From: Desertivirga arenae
GTDB taxonomy: Bacteria; Bacteroidota; Bacteroidia; Sphingobacteriales; Sphingobacteriaceae
Length of the DNA stretch: 64,000 nucleotides
Assembly: GCF_017355785.1 (NCBI RefSeq)
Contig: NZ_JAFEWE010000017.1
Location: 90,321 to 154,320 of the forward strand
Direction of reading: 5' to 3'
Every line of letters begins with the position of its first letter. The stretch's first letter is position 1. Position numbers and translations under genes: made by a program. Below, piece by piece: positions 1 to 9,919 of this stretch. Under the pieces are notes generated by a model. It had not been told where the DNA came from and searched no databases. It saw nothing but the letters and a program-made list of their open reading frames with translations.

Positions 1-1550
1 ATCCCGGTATTTATCTTGGAATAAGTTTCCCGTACATTACCGTAGGTTACCCCTGCAAGGATATTTAAATTCAACTGTTTGCTAAACGCGTAATTGAAGC
101 CGAGGGAACCTATTAAACGGTAATTATTATTAGTGCCGGCCATCTTTTGAATAACGGCACTTGGATTACTTCTGTTGAAATAGTCCACGCCGGCAAGATT
201 TGGCGAGAGAACTCCATTTTCAGCTACCTCATTTGTAGAAAGAAAAGGCGCTTTAGTTAGAGCCAGATAGATAGGATTCGTCTTTATTGACAAGCCCTGA
301 TCTCTTAAGTCTTGATTATTCCTTACATAAGATAAATTAGCAACCCCTTTGAATTTTTTTGTGAGATTCAGATCTGCATTAAATCGAACCTGGTAACGCT
401 GTAAACTAGTATTTTTCGTTACACCTTTATTATCAAGGAAACCTAATGAAAGTCCATAAGTAGCAATATTATCCCCACCAGTTACCTTCATATAGTAATT
501 CTGGTTAAAAGAATTATTAAGTACCTGATCCTGCCAATTTGTGTTGAAATTATACCTTTTATAATCTATACTATTCGGGTCTGAATTCATAAATGGAGTT
601 GCAGCGATTTGAGCATCGGTAGCACCACTGCTCTTCAACAAATCCGAAAGGTATGAACGGTATTGGTTTGCATTAAGTACCGGAATTAAAGAGGGCCTTA
701 CATTAAACCCACTAAAAACACCAAAATCTATTTGTGTAGCTTGTTGACGTGCACGATTGGTAGTGATATATAATACGCCATTTGCCGACTTGCTACCATA
801 AGCAGAAGCAGTTGCGTCTTTGACAACAGTGATATTGTCTATATCTTTTAGATCAATGTTTGCTAGTGGATTATCTGTATACCCGGACAGTAAAGAAAGA
901 CCGTAGTTGGTGTTATCGTAAAGAATACCGTCTACAATTATCAAGGGTTGATTAGTGGTATTCAGAGAATTATAACCACGAAGAAACAAGCTGGAGCCAA
1001 TTCCCTGAGTACCAGAACGTCTGATCGCATTTAGCCCGGTAATCCTACCCTGTAAATAGGTATCTGGTGTTTCAGTCGAACTCCGTTGCCAGCTATCTTT
1101 TACCGAAACAGAGCTAACTGCCCCAGACAGCTGACTATAGGACTTAGGACCTTGAGGAAACTTAACTTCTTCGTAAACAGAATTAAATCTATCTTCATAT
1201 AAACTTACTTTTACTGACTTTCTACCCTTTAAAGCAACTTCTTTGGTTTGAAAACCTTGAGCATTAACCAGTAAAAGGGTATTATAATCAGGTACAGATA
1301 TTGTAAACTCACCCTTTTCGTTTGTGATAGATGCTGAATACCCTGGAACACTGATACTAATTCCATCAAGCGGTTTTCCGGTTGAGGCATCAGTAATTAC
1401 TCCACTAGCCTTGATTCTGTTATCATTAACCTTTCGAACAGTAGCCGAATCTGTAGAAAGAGAATCCCACTGTGCCAGTACAGTTTGGGAAGAAAACACC
1501 ACAAAACACGGCAGAACAAGAAACTTAGCCGCTTTTATAAATATGTGCAT
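1..1550 (-). CDS. TonB-dependent outer membrane receptor, SusC/RagA type, N-terminal part (cut by window edge)
   Basis: Reading the minus strand from the ATG at 1550 gives about 516 codons without a stop up to the window edge, so the C-terminal barrel is missing. The N-terminus is a hydrophobic signal peptide (about residues 1-28, ending in VLAQ). It is followed by a carboxypeptidase-regulatory-like beta-sandwich (motifs ITDASTGKPLDGISI and GEFTISVPD). Then comes a TonB plug with LQGRITGLNAIRRSG, LFLRG, LIIVDG and a VVKDAT..YGSKSANGVLYITT segment typical of SusC plugs. The barrel begins at about residue 270. The gene starts 26 bases after the FAS1 lipoprotein gene upstream, so it is probably the last visible gene of that operon. 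Such receptors import ligands using TonB energy; the ligand is unknown. Confidence 0.9.
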   Translation of the reverse strand, partial: MHIFIKAAKFLVLPCFVVFSSQTVLAQWDSLSTDSATVRKVNDNRIKASGVITDASTGKPLDGISISVPGYSASITNEKGEFTISVPDYNTLLLVNAQGFQTKEVALKGRKSVKVSLYEDRFNSVYEEVKFPQGPKSYSQLSGAVSSVSVKDSWQRSSTETPDTYLQGRITGLNAIRRSGTQGIGSSLFLRGYNSLNTTNQPLIIVDGILYDNTNYGLSLLSGYTDNPLANIDLKDIDNITVVKDATASAYGSKSANGVLYITTNRARQQATQIDFGVFSGFNVRPSLIPVLNANQYRSYLSDLLKSSGATDAQIAATPFMNSDPNSIDYKRYNFNTNWQDQVLNNSFNQNYYMKVTGGDNIATYGLSLGFLDNKGVTKNTSLQRYQVRFNADLNLTKKFKGVANLSYVRNNQDLRDQGLSIKTNPIYLALTKAPFLSTNEVAENGVLSPNLAGVDYFNRSNPSAVIQKMAGTNNNYRLIGSLGFNYAFSKQLNLNILAGVTYGNVRETYSKINTG

Positions 1551-1575
1551 AATTCGGATTTTTAACGCTTAATTC

Positions 1576-3171
1576 TTATGGTAATACAGGTACTAGTTTA
1601 ATATAATCAAGCAATAGGGTATTGGTACCATTGCCAGTTGTTGTGTTTCCAACGAGATAAATTGGTAATGTGCTTGCTTCTCCGTTTTTCAGGTTATTAC
1701 CATACACTTTATCAACGGTATACTCACCAAGATATATTTCACTATAATTGGGGTCGAAAGTGGGCTTACCATTTGAATCCAATACAGGCTGACCAGTTGA
1801 ACTAATTCTTCTCACTACGCCAGGTTCGGCAATATAATTGAAGCCAGAAGTGACTGCCGTGGTTTTAAAAGCTAATCTCTGTGGGAAATGTACAAGATCA
1901 GTAGCTGTTCCGGTCACCGAAAGGTTGAAATCACGTACCACCCGCCAGTATACCTTATATTTAACAGAATTTACAAAAGAAGGTCTGTAGCGAGCTGCCA
2001 ATGCATTTACTCCATGATTGGGTAAATATAATTGTTGGTATGTACTTCCGTCAGGATTTCTTTTGGTAACTGTGTTATAGGTACGAGAAGGACTGAAGAA
2101 AGCCCCTCTTTCCCCTTGAATTACAACTGGTTTAATTTTAGTGTAAAAGTCATTTGGTCCATTCCCTAAATCATAGCTAATGTTGTTCATCATATAAACA
2201 ATTCCATTACTTACTCGCTTAGTGGCAACAATATGAGCTTTATTCAGATGAAATCTTACACTGTCTCCTATGGAATAAGCGTCGGCCGGAAAGTTGTCTG
2301 ATTCAAGTATTCCCTTAAAAGCCAAATCTTTTATGATATTAAAATTTGTAAGATTTGTTGCGCTGTCGAGGCTGGTCTGATCTGTTCCGAACTGAAAATA
2401 TTTGGATAATTTATTTTTCTCGTTATTGAAAGCCTGATCGGTTAACACGATATAGGTGAATAAGGAATCTTCATTACTGATATCCGCAGCACTATTATAG
2501 CGGTTTAGAAATCTGTTCCTCTTAACAATTCCGGTAGTCGGATCTAAAATAGGAATGCCCGTTTTAGGATCAACACCAATTTGCTCTGCTTTTGATGTAT
2601 CCTGATACTCCTCATTATACGAGTTCAACAAAGTTTTCTGCAATGTGCTTGTCGATAATAGGTACTCCCAGGCACTTGGCTTCGGAAGAATTGCAGTGCC
2701 AATTGTATGAAGAACTCCGTTTCTCACATAAATATCTTTAGTTATGAGGCTAATTCCATCAACAGTGGCTTTAGTAAAAAGAATATTCTTTCCATTTGTA
2801 GCCTTAATTTTAGAGAAAGGTGTAGCTGCTACCGTTGTTAGATAAGATTGCCTGGAAATATGATTGCCAACAAATGCTATTCGTTCAGCCTCGGTATCTA
2901 AATAAGAAGGATCGACAGCATCAATTGCAGCATTAGTAGGAGCCCATACTGTAAAAGTATTCGAAGATGCCAGCACGGAGTCATACCGCGTCATCGTAAG
3001 AAGATCAGTGAATTTACTCAATTCCGGATCGTTCTTGATTTGTTCAAGCAAAGACTCATCAAGAAGTGGGTTTTCTAATTCGGTATGACTATCCCATTTT
3101 TTCTCGCAAGATGAAAAAAATAAGCTTATCCCAAGTACCGAAAGAAGAATAAAACGTAAGGATATATTCAT
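1576..3171 (-). CDS. Fasciclin (FAS1) domain surface lipoprotein
   Basis: The 531-residue protein has a lipoprotein signal peptide with a lipobox ending at Cys22 (FFSSCEKKW). A first FAS1 domain covers about residues 35-170 (FTVWAPTNAAIDAV, then GVLHTIGTAILP). A second, more divergent FAS1-like stretch follows at about 175-340. The last ~180 residues look like a separate beta-rich module ending in LLLDYIKLVPV, a pattern seen at the end of many Bacteroidota galactose-binding-like domains; that reading is inference. FAS1 domains are known mainly as adhesion or ligand-contact modules. It sits in one operon with another FAS1 lipoprotein (67 bases upstream) and a SusC/SusD pair, which suggests a surface-exposed helper of nutrient uptake. 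The substrate is not known. Confidence 0.85.
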   Translation of the reverse strand: MNISLRFILLSVLGISLFFSSCEKKWDSHTELENPLLDESLLEQIKNDPELSKFTDLLTMTRYDSVLASSNTFTVWAPTNAAIDAVDPSYLDTEAERIAFVGNHISRQSYLTTVAATPFSKIKATNGKNILFTKATVDGISLITKDIYVRNGVLHTIGTAILPKPSAWEYLLSTSTLQKTLLNSYNEEYQDTSKAEQIGVDPKTGIPILDPTTGIVKRNRFLNRYNSAADISNEDSLFTYIVLTDQAFNNEKNKLSKYFQFGTDQTSLDSATNLTNFNIIKDLAFKGILESDNFPADAYSIGDSVRFHLNKAHIVATKRVSNGIVYMMNNISYDLGNGPNDFYTKIKPVVIQGERGAFFSPSRTYNTVTKRNPDGSTYQQLYLPNHGVNALAARYRPSFVNSVKYKVYWRVVRDFNLSVTGTATDLVHFPQRLAFKTTAVTSGFNYIAEPGVVRRISSTGQPVLDSNGKPTFDPNYSEIYLGEYTVDKVYGNNLKNGEASTLPIYLVGNTTTGNGTNTLLLDYIKLVPVLP

Positions 3172-3238
3172 TATGAAAAATATTATTTGTTACTCCCGGA
3201 GAGAAAAAGCTCTCACCGGGATATTGAATCGCTAAATC

Positions 3239-5071
3239 TTAATGGGTTCCAGGGTAAGGTTCAAAATCTGGTGTTCCATCAACTTTGAAACGAGGTAAAA
3301 TCTGAGAACTCCAGTCAACCGGAATAAAATGGATCATGTCCAAATCGTTTGCATTCTGGCTGCCTTGGATGGCCTCAAGCCTTACTGTGTGGATATCTGT
3401 AGTTTTTATGTCTATAGTTCCAACTCTCTTTGATATCCAGGGATTGTTACTGTAAACCCCAGATGCGTTATAAGTTTGTTTCAGAAACGGACTTGCAGGA
3501 TTCCCCGTTGAAGTGTAATACTTCCATCCTAAGGCCTCAAGTTCTGAGGTTGATCCCAAAGGAGCAGGCTCTCCGAAATTGAAGGTAATCGGCAGAGGAT
3601 CTCCATCCACCACCACACGTGTTTGAGTGGCAATATTAGTCGGATAAGTTCCTGACTGGTTTCTTCTGCGGTAACAAACCCAAACCGCATATTTTCCCCT
3701 TACAATTAGAGGGCTTTTCATCTCGATGAACTCCTGACGGGCATTTCCTGCAACATTTCCTAAAAACAGGTTTAGGTAATCTGCAAATACCCAAGGCTCC
3801 CCGGCTGCCGCATTTCTATAATATACACCGTCGCCTGTTTTAGGCCACCACCAGCCTTTAATGGGACTAGCGGCGGTCGCAGATGATTTTGCATAAGTGA
3901 TCGCAACCGCACCTGATTTTCTGAAACTTGGATTTTTGCGTGCTTCAGGGAAATCAGCTACGTCCCAATAGACTGGGAAAGGATCCCGCTTCTTAACCGC
4001 AAAATGACCAGTGGTTGCCGCAGCACCAGCAGGACTGTAAGGTGCTGTATAGTGAAATACTCCGTTTATTGCTGAATTATCACTTGTCGTTCTCGATAGT
4101 AGGAATCCGGGCTCGTAAGTCCCGTTAAACATTATATCGTTTATTAGTACTTGTTCGTTCTTTAGTTGAGAAGAAATAATTTCAGGACGAGCTAAAGTAG
4201 GGTGACCTTGAGATGAAACAATATCGGCCAGGTATTTCGCATAAAACAAAATATGATAGGCCGCCCACATGTGCAAGCCGTTATTTAAGTCCTTGTAACT
4301 CGTGGAATTAGGAGAATATTTATCAGTGAGATTCCTCAAGCTGAGGATACCAGCATTCGCCAAAACCTGATTAGACTCCACAAACACGGTCATGTACTTC
4401 TTCTGCAGATCAATATTATTATTCTCAGGAAGAACATTCAGAGTGTCATAAAGTCCGGTTACTTTTAAAGCCTCTACGAAAATTGAATTAGAAGGATTAG
4501 CTTCAATGGCTTTTGCGAGGGTTTTTGTTGAAGGTCTCAACATATTATCAATAACATGTACATAACCATTGCCAAGTCTGATATTCGGTTGAACTAAATT
4601 TGCCTGTCTGTTTACAGTTACTTTAGTTATCCCTCCCACATTGGTAGCTCCAGTAATTAAATACTGGTCTAACATTGTTAATGAATTTAATTTACCGTCA
4701 CCGAACTTTTCAGTGGATATTGTATCTTCTATCAGGTGAAATCTTACTAAATCTTTAAGCGAATCTACATTCACCTGCTCGATTGAAGTTTTCCCGTTTT
4801 CCTGGAGATACTTCTTTACTCCATCGTTAGTTGGCAGGAATAAAGTGTAGGTGCCATATGCTTGAAGATACCCGGCAGTTCCTGTAATGTCCAGGATTCT
4901 GCGAAACTCTGAGAATTTATCGGAATTCTTATCAAGGAACGTAGTGATGTTTACCTGGTCACTAGTGATTGTGACTATTGGCTCCTTTTTGCACGAAATA
5001 AAGCATAAAAGAGCCAGACAGAACAGCAATCCTGTCTTTATCGATGTTGTGGACTCGTTAAATCTGTTCAT
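3239..5071 (-). CDS. Fasciclin (FAS1) domain surface lipoprotein
   Basis: This 610-residue protein begins with a lipoprotein signal peptide (lipobox CFISCKKEP, Cys27). A FAS1 domain at about residues 40-185 shows YGTYTLFLPTNDGVKKYL and GYVHVIDNMLRP. A second FAS1-like segment extends to about 350 (NGVFHYTAPYS). The C-terminal 240 residues form a separate region ending in NANDLDMIHFIPVDW, again resembling a beta-sandwich binding module. It starts only 11 bases after the SusD stop, so it is cotranscribed with the SusC/SusD pair. Its domain plan matches the next gene downstream, pointing to duplication. It likely sits on the cell surface beside the SusCD complex; a role in binding a host or environmental polymer is inference. 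Confidence 0.85.
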   Translation of the reverse strand: MNRFNESTTSIKTGLLFCLALLCFISCKKEPIVTITSDQVNITTFLDKNSDKFSEFRRILDITGTAGYLQAYGTYTLFLPTNDGVKKYLQENGKTSIEQVNVDSLKDLVRFHLIEDTISTEKFGDGKLNSLTMLDQYLITGATNVGGITKVTVNRQANLVQPNIRLGNGYVHVIDNMLRPSTKTLAKAIEANPSNSIFVEALKVTGLYDTLNVLPENNNIDLQKKYMTVFVESNQVLANAGILSLRNLTDKYSPNSTSYKDLNNGLHMWAAYHILFYAKYLADIVSSQGHPTLARPEIISSQLKNEQVLINDIMFNGTYEPGFLLSRTTSDNSAINGVFHYTAPYSPAGAAATTGHFAVKKRDPFPVYWDVADFPEARKNPSFRKSGAVAITYAKSSATAASPIKGWWWPKTGDGVYYRNAAAGEPWVFADYLNLFLGNVAGNARQEFIEMKSPLIVRGKYAVWVCYRRRNQSGTYPTNIATQTRVVVDGDPLPITFNFGEPAPLGSTSELEALGWKYYTSTGNPASPFLKQTYNASGVYSNNPWISKRVGTIDIKTTDIHTVRLEAIQGSQNANDLDMIHFIPVDWSSQILPRFKVDGTPDFEPYPGTH

Positions 5072-5082
5072 ATCGCTATTTT

Positions 5083-6591
5083 TTAGTTTGAATAAAAAGG
5101 GTTTTGAACCAGTTGCTTGTCAGCCTGAAGCTCAGAAATATGAATTGGCAGGTAATGGCTTCTGGTATCTCTATATTTGGTAATGATTGACTGTTGCCTG
5201 TCGGGCAAGGCGGATTCGGCAACAATTTTTAACATATAGTCGAGGTTAGCATAATTATTGCGTTTCGAATTCCTCAGAATGTCGAACCATCTTTTTCCTT
5301 CGAAAGCAAATTCACGTGCACGTTCATTCATTATATAATCTGATACTGCTGTTGGCGAAGTAACATCAGGAGATTCCTTAGTTAAATCAGGAGCGTTAGC
5401 TCTTGTTCTAATGTCGTTCACTATGGCAATGGCTTCCTCTCCCTTTCCTGTCCATGCTAATGCTTCTGCCTTCATCAACAGAATATCTGAGAAACGGTAG
5501 AAAAACCAATGTCTATCTGACGCTGCAGTGGTTGTAATTATATTTGTAAGGTCTGTTCCAACATACTTCATTATCACATTATCTGAACCCCGGTAAGAAA
5601 CGCCGTTTCCTCTGATGTCTATTTTATCAGGTTGATTAGCATCATCCGGAAAGAAAATGGTCGCTAATTTGGGAGAGGCGATAAATCTGCGAGTTGAAGT
5701 ATTCGCAAACATGTTGTACCAATTGTTCGGAGTCTGGCTACTAAATTGCAACTCAAATATACTTTCATTTGAGTTTCCTCTTATAAAGGTAGTACTAAAC
5801 CATCCTGCCTGATTATTCGCACCCTGAATTAAACCGAAACGGTTTGAAGCAATTATCTTGTTACAAGCAGCAATAGCTTCAGGGTACTTCTCATTCCATA
5901 AATAAACATCCGCCTGAATAGCGTTTACAGCATATTGAGTGATACGTCCTTTATTCTGAGGATCCAAAGGAACTCCTGACACATGAACCGGCACAGCGTT
6001 AATAGCTGCAAAATCAAGGTCGGCTATAATCTGGTTATATACTTCCTCTTTGCTACTTTTCGGCAACTGCTCAATTGTCGCATCGCTTGAGGTAGCACGT
6101 AGTTGAAGAGGTACTTCTCCCCAAATTCTTAACAAGTAGAAATACATCAAACCCCTTATCGCCCTGGCTTCTGCCAGATAAGAGTTTAACTGGGCTTCAG
6201 TTAAGGTAGGGTCATTCGCTTTAACACCGGGACCAAACTCAATCACAGTGTTACAGTAATTAATTGTTCTGTAGATAGAGCTCCAATTTGCACGGTTATT
6301 TGTGGGCTGAATTTCCGCGTTCATAATATTGTAATCTGCGATATCTGCCACATTTCCGATCGCTAACATATCACCTCGCAACTCACCCCAAAGCAACATA
6401 TTGTCCACTAAACCACTCGTTAACATATCTCCGTAGATTCCTATAACGGCCGACTTCAACTGTTCTTTAGTTTTCCAGAAGTTTTCCCTGATTAGTCCGT
6501 CCTGAGGTTGGAGGTCGAGCCATTTATTACAGGAAGTACCTGTTAGCAGTACTAACAGCAATAAGATTTTATAAGCTATATTTTTTTTCAT
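5083..6591 (-). CDS. RagB/SusD family nutrient-binding outer membrane lipoprotein
   Basis: The protein (502 residues from the ATG at 6591) has a lipoprotein signal peptide with lipobox LLTGTSCNKWLDL. The SusD hallmark N-terminus QPQDGLIRENFWKT follows, then TPR-rich helices (ARAIRGLMYFYLLRIWGEVPL) and the C-terminal FDILR region (FAFEGKRWFDILR). An in-frame TTG at 6615 would overlap the preceding SusC gene; the ATG at 6591 directly before the signal peptide is preferred and leaves 13 bases between the genes. SusD proteins cap the SusC barrel and capture ligand at the cell surface. Its partner is the SusC encoded just upstream. There is no glycan enzyme nearby to suggest the ligand. Confidence 0.92.
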   Translation of the reverse strand: MKKNIAYKILLLLVLLTGTSCNKWLDLQPQDGLIRENFWKTKEQLKSAVIGIYGDMLTSGLVDNMLLWGELRGDMLAIGNVADIADYNIMNAEIQPTNNRANWSSIYRTINYCNTVIEFGPGVKANDPTLTEAQLNSYLAEARAIRGLMYFYLLRIWGEVPLQLRATSSDATIEQLPKSSKEEVYNQIIADLDFAAINAVPVHVSGVPLDPQNKGRITQYAVNAIQADVYLWNEKYPEAIAACNKIIASNRFGLIQGANNQAGWFSTTFIRGNSNESIFELQFSSQTPNNWYNMFANTSTRRFIASPKLATIFFPDDANQPDKIDIRGNGVSYRGSDNVIMKYVGTDLTNIITTTAASDRHWFFYRFSDILLMKAEALAWTGKGEEAIAIVNDIRTRANAPDLTKESPDVTSPTAVSDYIMNERAREFAFEGKRWFDILRNSKRNNYANLDYMLKIVAESALPDRQQSIITKYRDTRSHYLPIHISELQADKQLVQNPFYSN

Positions 6592-6604
6592 TGCAGTTCT
6601 GTTT

Positions 6605-9600
6605 TTAGAAGCCAACTGTTACACCCATTAGTATATTTCTTGTTGGAGGGGTTAGTGCTTTGTCCTCATTATACTTAAATGGATCATTACCTGTACGCGA
6701 TGAAACATCAGGATCTACTCCCTTGTACTTTGTAAAAGTTGCGAGATTCTCAGCAGTCAAATACACGCTGGCATTTTTCATTCTTAGCTTTGCAACCTGC
6801 TGCTTCGGCAAATTGTACCTAACTGTCACCTGTTTCAACCTGAGGAAAGAAGCATCTGAAACATAACGGTCAGACCCAAGCCAGTTATAACCATTTTGGT
6901 ACAAGGCTCTTGGAACATTTGTTACGTCGCCAGGATTACGCCACCTCTGTAGGACCATAGTGCTTTGATTGTTATAGTTGAACATGTTTGTAGTATACAT
7001 TAAGGTATTGTTCACAATCTTGTACCCTAACTTATAGCTGAAGAAGGCGTTAAAGGTAAGGTTACCTTTGTATGTTATTGAAGGACCAAATCCCCCCGTT
7101 ATTTTTGGTATACTATTTCCAAGAAACACGATATCATCCTGATTAATATTACCATCATGATTGACGTCCTCATACATAGCATCCCCGGGTTGAAAAATGT
7201 AATTGTTGGTAGGATAGTTGTAACGCATTAAGACAACCTGATTATTTGGACCGACAATCTGGTTGCCATTGGCATCGCGGGCGATAGTGGCCTCCTGATC
7301 AGTATAAACACCTTTGAATTTAAATCCATAAAAAGAACCGAAAGGATTACCTTCTACCAGGTAAGATCTATAAACACCATTATCAATACTAGTTCCGCTA
7401 ACACGAGGATAATACTCCGAAATTTGTGTGATCACGTTTGTGTTTTGGGCGATATTAAAGCCAAAGTTTACGATCCATTTTTTTGAGCGATAAGGAATCG
7501 TATTTATTCCTATTTCAAAACCCTTGTTTGTCATACTTCCAACATTTGCCATTAGTTGGGTGTATCCCGTATAGTTTGGAACTTGCAGCCTGTCAAATAA
7601 CAAGTCTTTAGTTCTGTTACTATATACGTCAATATCAAGTTTTATAGCATTTTTCAAGGCATTGAATGTAAGTCCGAAATTTCTTCCCACGTTAGTTTGC
7701 CATTTCAAGTTGTCAAGCCCCAGCCGACCAGGAATTACTCCTGACATACCTATATAATCAGAAGATGTAGGTACATAAGTGTTGAAGAAAAGATAATTTT
7801 TATCAGGTTGTCCACCAGATTCGCCATAACTGGCTCTGAAACTAAAGTCGTCAATAAACTTAAATTGCTTCATAAAAGGCTCACCTGAAAGGCGATACCT
7901 AGCTGAAATTGCCGGGAACACTCCATATTTATAATTCGATCCAAAACGAGAATTTCCGTCGAGCCTTGCAGTTAGATTGATAATATATCTATCTAGGTAA
8001 TTGTATTGCTGGGTTGTTGCAATACCTAAAGTCCGATACTTTGAAATACCGCCATTTAGGGCAAGATCAGAGTTTTGAGTTCTGCCAGGGTTCGAGGGGT
8101 CCTGAAGATAAGAGGAGGCAGTATTTGAAGTAACGATATTTTGTTCATTAACAGTCTGATCTTCCGTTTGAAACGTTAACAACGATTGGAGAGAGTGATT
8201 CTCCCCCAGGCGAGGCGTAAAAATTAAATTTAATTTAGTACTAACTCCAAAGAAATCTTTGTCGCTATCAGCAGCACGGTTCACTGTTGTTTCTGTAACT
8301 GGCCTACCCGTGGCTAATTGAGGTAGGAACGACTTCGTTTTTTGATTATTTATATCAAACTGAACATCGAAAGTTGAAACTAAAAGGCTATTTGGTAAGA
8401 TATCATAGGTTAATTGGAATTTAGGAGTAATACGCTCACCGTAAACCCTGGCATAGGACTGCTCAACCATTGCGAGCGGATTAACTGTTCCAAGGATCTC
8501 ACCTCTATTGTTCAAACCTGAATAAAAGCCCTGTACATTAGAAGCAGGAGAAAAATAATTAGGTGTTTGATTTCCAAATTCGTCATAACGATAAATACCC
8601 ATGTTTGGCATTTTAGTGTAAGCGATATTACGTACCGAGCCTGAATAGTTTAAAGTATTTAAAACGTGTGTATACTTGAAGTCAGAACGAAAACGAATAC
8701 GATTTGATACGTTATAATCTAAGTTGATAGTCGTTGTAATCCGATCAAGGTCAGTACCCTTTGTTGTTCCAGTCTGATTTAAATAGCCGGCAGAAGCATA
8801 ATAACGAGCCTTTTCTCCCCCGCCCTGCATGGTAACATTATGATCTTGAGAATAGCCGATCTGAGTAATTGCATCAATCCAGTTACTATTCTGACTATAG
8901 TTGTAATACTGAAAAGGCATCATTGGGTCATATAAAAACTCGGTGTTCTGTGTGGTATTAAGGGGTAGCCCATTTCTGTTATTTACCCCTTCCAATACCA
9001 CTGTAGAATATTGGTCTCCCGACAGTAGCGGAATATTTTCTGGTTGTTTAGAATAGGTACCTCTGAAATTGTAACCAATACTTGGCTTGCCAATAACCCC
9101 GCGTTTTGTTGTAATTAATAATACTCCGTTAGCTGCTCTTGCTCCCCAAATCGCGGTCGAAGCGGCATCCTTAAGGATGGTAATGGTATTAATATCAGTA
9201 GGGGCAATATTCAAAAGCTGTGCATAGCCTTGCTCATCGGCAGTAGAAAAATTGAAGTCGCTGGGAATATTTGTTTCAAAAGGCATACCATCCACAACGA
9301 TCATGGGTTCGGCCGATCCGTTCAGGGAAGCTGTACCACGAATACGAATAGACATCCCAGCACCTGGGTCTCCAGAAGTAGTTCCTATATCAACGCCTGG
9401 CATACGGCCTTGTAAAGCCTGATCAATGGAAGCCGCTGATAGTTCCTGAAGATCTTTTGCATTAACCGTAGTAGTTGCAAAAGTGGAACTTCTTTCATCA
9501 ATATTTAAACCAGACCCGTTGTTTACAGTACGCTTGCCAGTAATTACAACATCGGCAAGTTCGCTCGTGTTAGAGACCAACGAAATATTAATCACTGAAC

Positions 9601-9919
9601 GTCCATTGATGGGCTGAACCTGAGTTTTATAACCCAGATAAGACACCTGAATAGAGTTGGCGGGATTACTGATCTGTAATGCATAATTACCGTCTATGTC
9701 GGTAGTTGCACCTCTGACAATACGTTTGTCTTTATCAAGCTCAACAACTGAAGCTCCTATAACTGACAGCTTATCCTTTGAGTCAATAACCTTTCCCTTT
9801 ACGGTTATCCTTTGTTGAGTTTGGGCGTTCAGACCCAAGCCACTTAAAGAAAGACCTAGTATTATTAAGAAACTTAATACTTTGTAGAATGGGCTTTTCA
9901 TACCTTTGAATATCTTCAT
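6605..9919 (-). CDS. SusC/RagA family TonB-linked outer membrane transporter
   Basis: The 1104-residue protein has a signal peptide (cleavage near LGLNAQT, residue 32). A carboxypeptidase-regulatory-like domain follows (VKGKVIDSKDKLSVIGASV; GNYALQISNP). The plug carries LQGRMPGVDIGTTSGDPGAG, IRIRGTASLNG and TILKDAASTAIWGARAANGV, and a 22-strand-type barrel reaches the terminal VGF. There is no N-terminal STN domain, so direct ECF signalling by this receptor is unlikely, in contrast to the SusC at 14747. Its ATG overlaps the stop of the FAS1 gene upstream (TAATG), indicating translational coupling. SusC proteins import the ligand presented by SusD with TonB-ExbBD energy. Confidence 0.95.
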   Translation of the reverse strand: MKIFKGMKSPFYKVLSFLIILGLSLSGLGLNAQTQQRITVKGKVIDSKDKLSVIGASVVELDKDKRIVRGATTDIDGNYALQISNPANSIQVSYLGYKTQVQPINGRSVINISLVSNTSELADVVITGKRTVNNGSGLNIDERSSTFATTTVNAKDLQELSAASIDQALQGRMPGVDIGTTSGDPGAGMSIRIRGTASLNGSAEPMIVVDGMPFETNIPSDFNFSTADEQGYAQLLNIAPTDINTITILKDAASTAIWGARAANGVLLITTKRGVIGKPSIGYNFRGTYSKQPENIPLLSGDQYSTVVLEGVNNRNGLPLNTTQNTEFLYDPMMPFQYYNYSQNSNWIDAITQIGYSQDHNVTMQGGGEKARYYASAGYLNQTGTTKGTDLDRITTTINLDYNVSNRIRFRSDFKYTHVLNTLNYSGSVRNIAYTKMPNMGIYRYDEFGNQTPNYFSPASNVQGFYSGLNNRGEILGTVNPLAMVEQSYARVYGERITPKFQLTYDILPNSLLVSTFDVQFDINNQKTKSFLPQLATGRPVTETTVNRAADSDKDFFGVSTKLNLIFTPRLGENHSLQSLLTFQTEDQTVNEQNIVTSNTASSYLQDPSNPGRTQNSDLALNGGISKYRTLGIATTQQYNYLDRYIINLTARLDGNSRFGSNYKYGVFPAISARYRLSGEPFMKQFKFIDDFSFRASYGESGGQPDKNYLFFNTYVPTSSDYIGMSGVIPGRLGLDNLKWQTNVGRNFGLTFNALKNAIKLDIDVYSNRTKDLLFDRLQVPNYTGYTQLMANVGSMTNKGFEIGINTIPYRSKKWIVNFGFNIAQNTNVITQISEYYPRVSGTSIDNGVYRSYLVEGNPFGSFYGFKFKGVYTDQEATIARDANGNQIVGPNNQVVLMRYNYPTNNYIFQPGDAMYEDVNHDGNINQDDIVFLGNSIPKITGGFGPSITYKGNLTFNAFFSYKLGYKIVNNTLMYTTNMFNYNNQSTMVLQRWRNPGDVTNVPRALYQNGYNWLGSDRYVSDASFLRLKQVTVRYNLPKQQVAKLRMKNASVYLTAENLATFTKYKGVDPDVSSRTGNDPFKYNEDKALTPPTRNILMGVTVGF

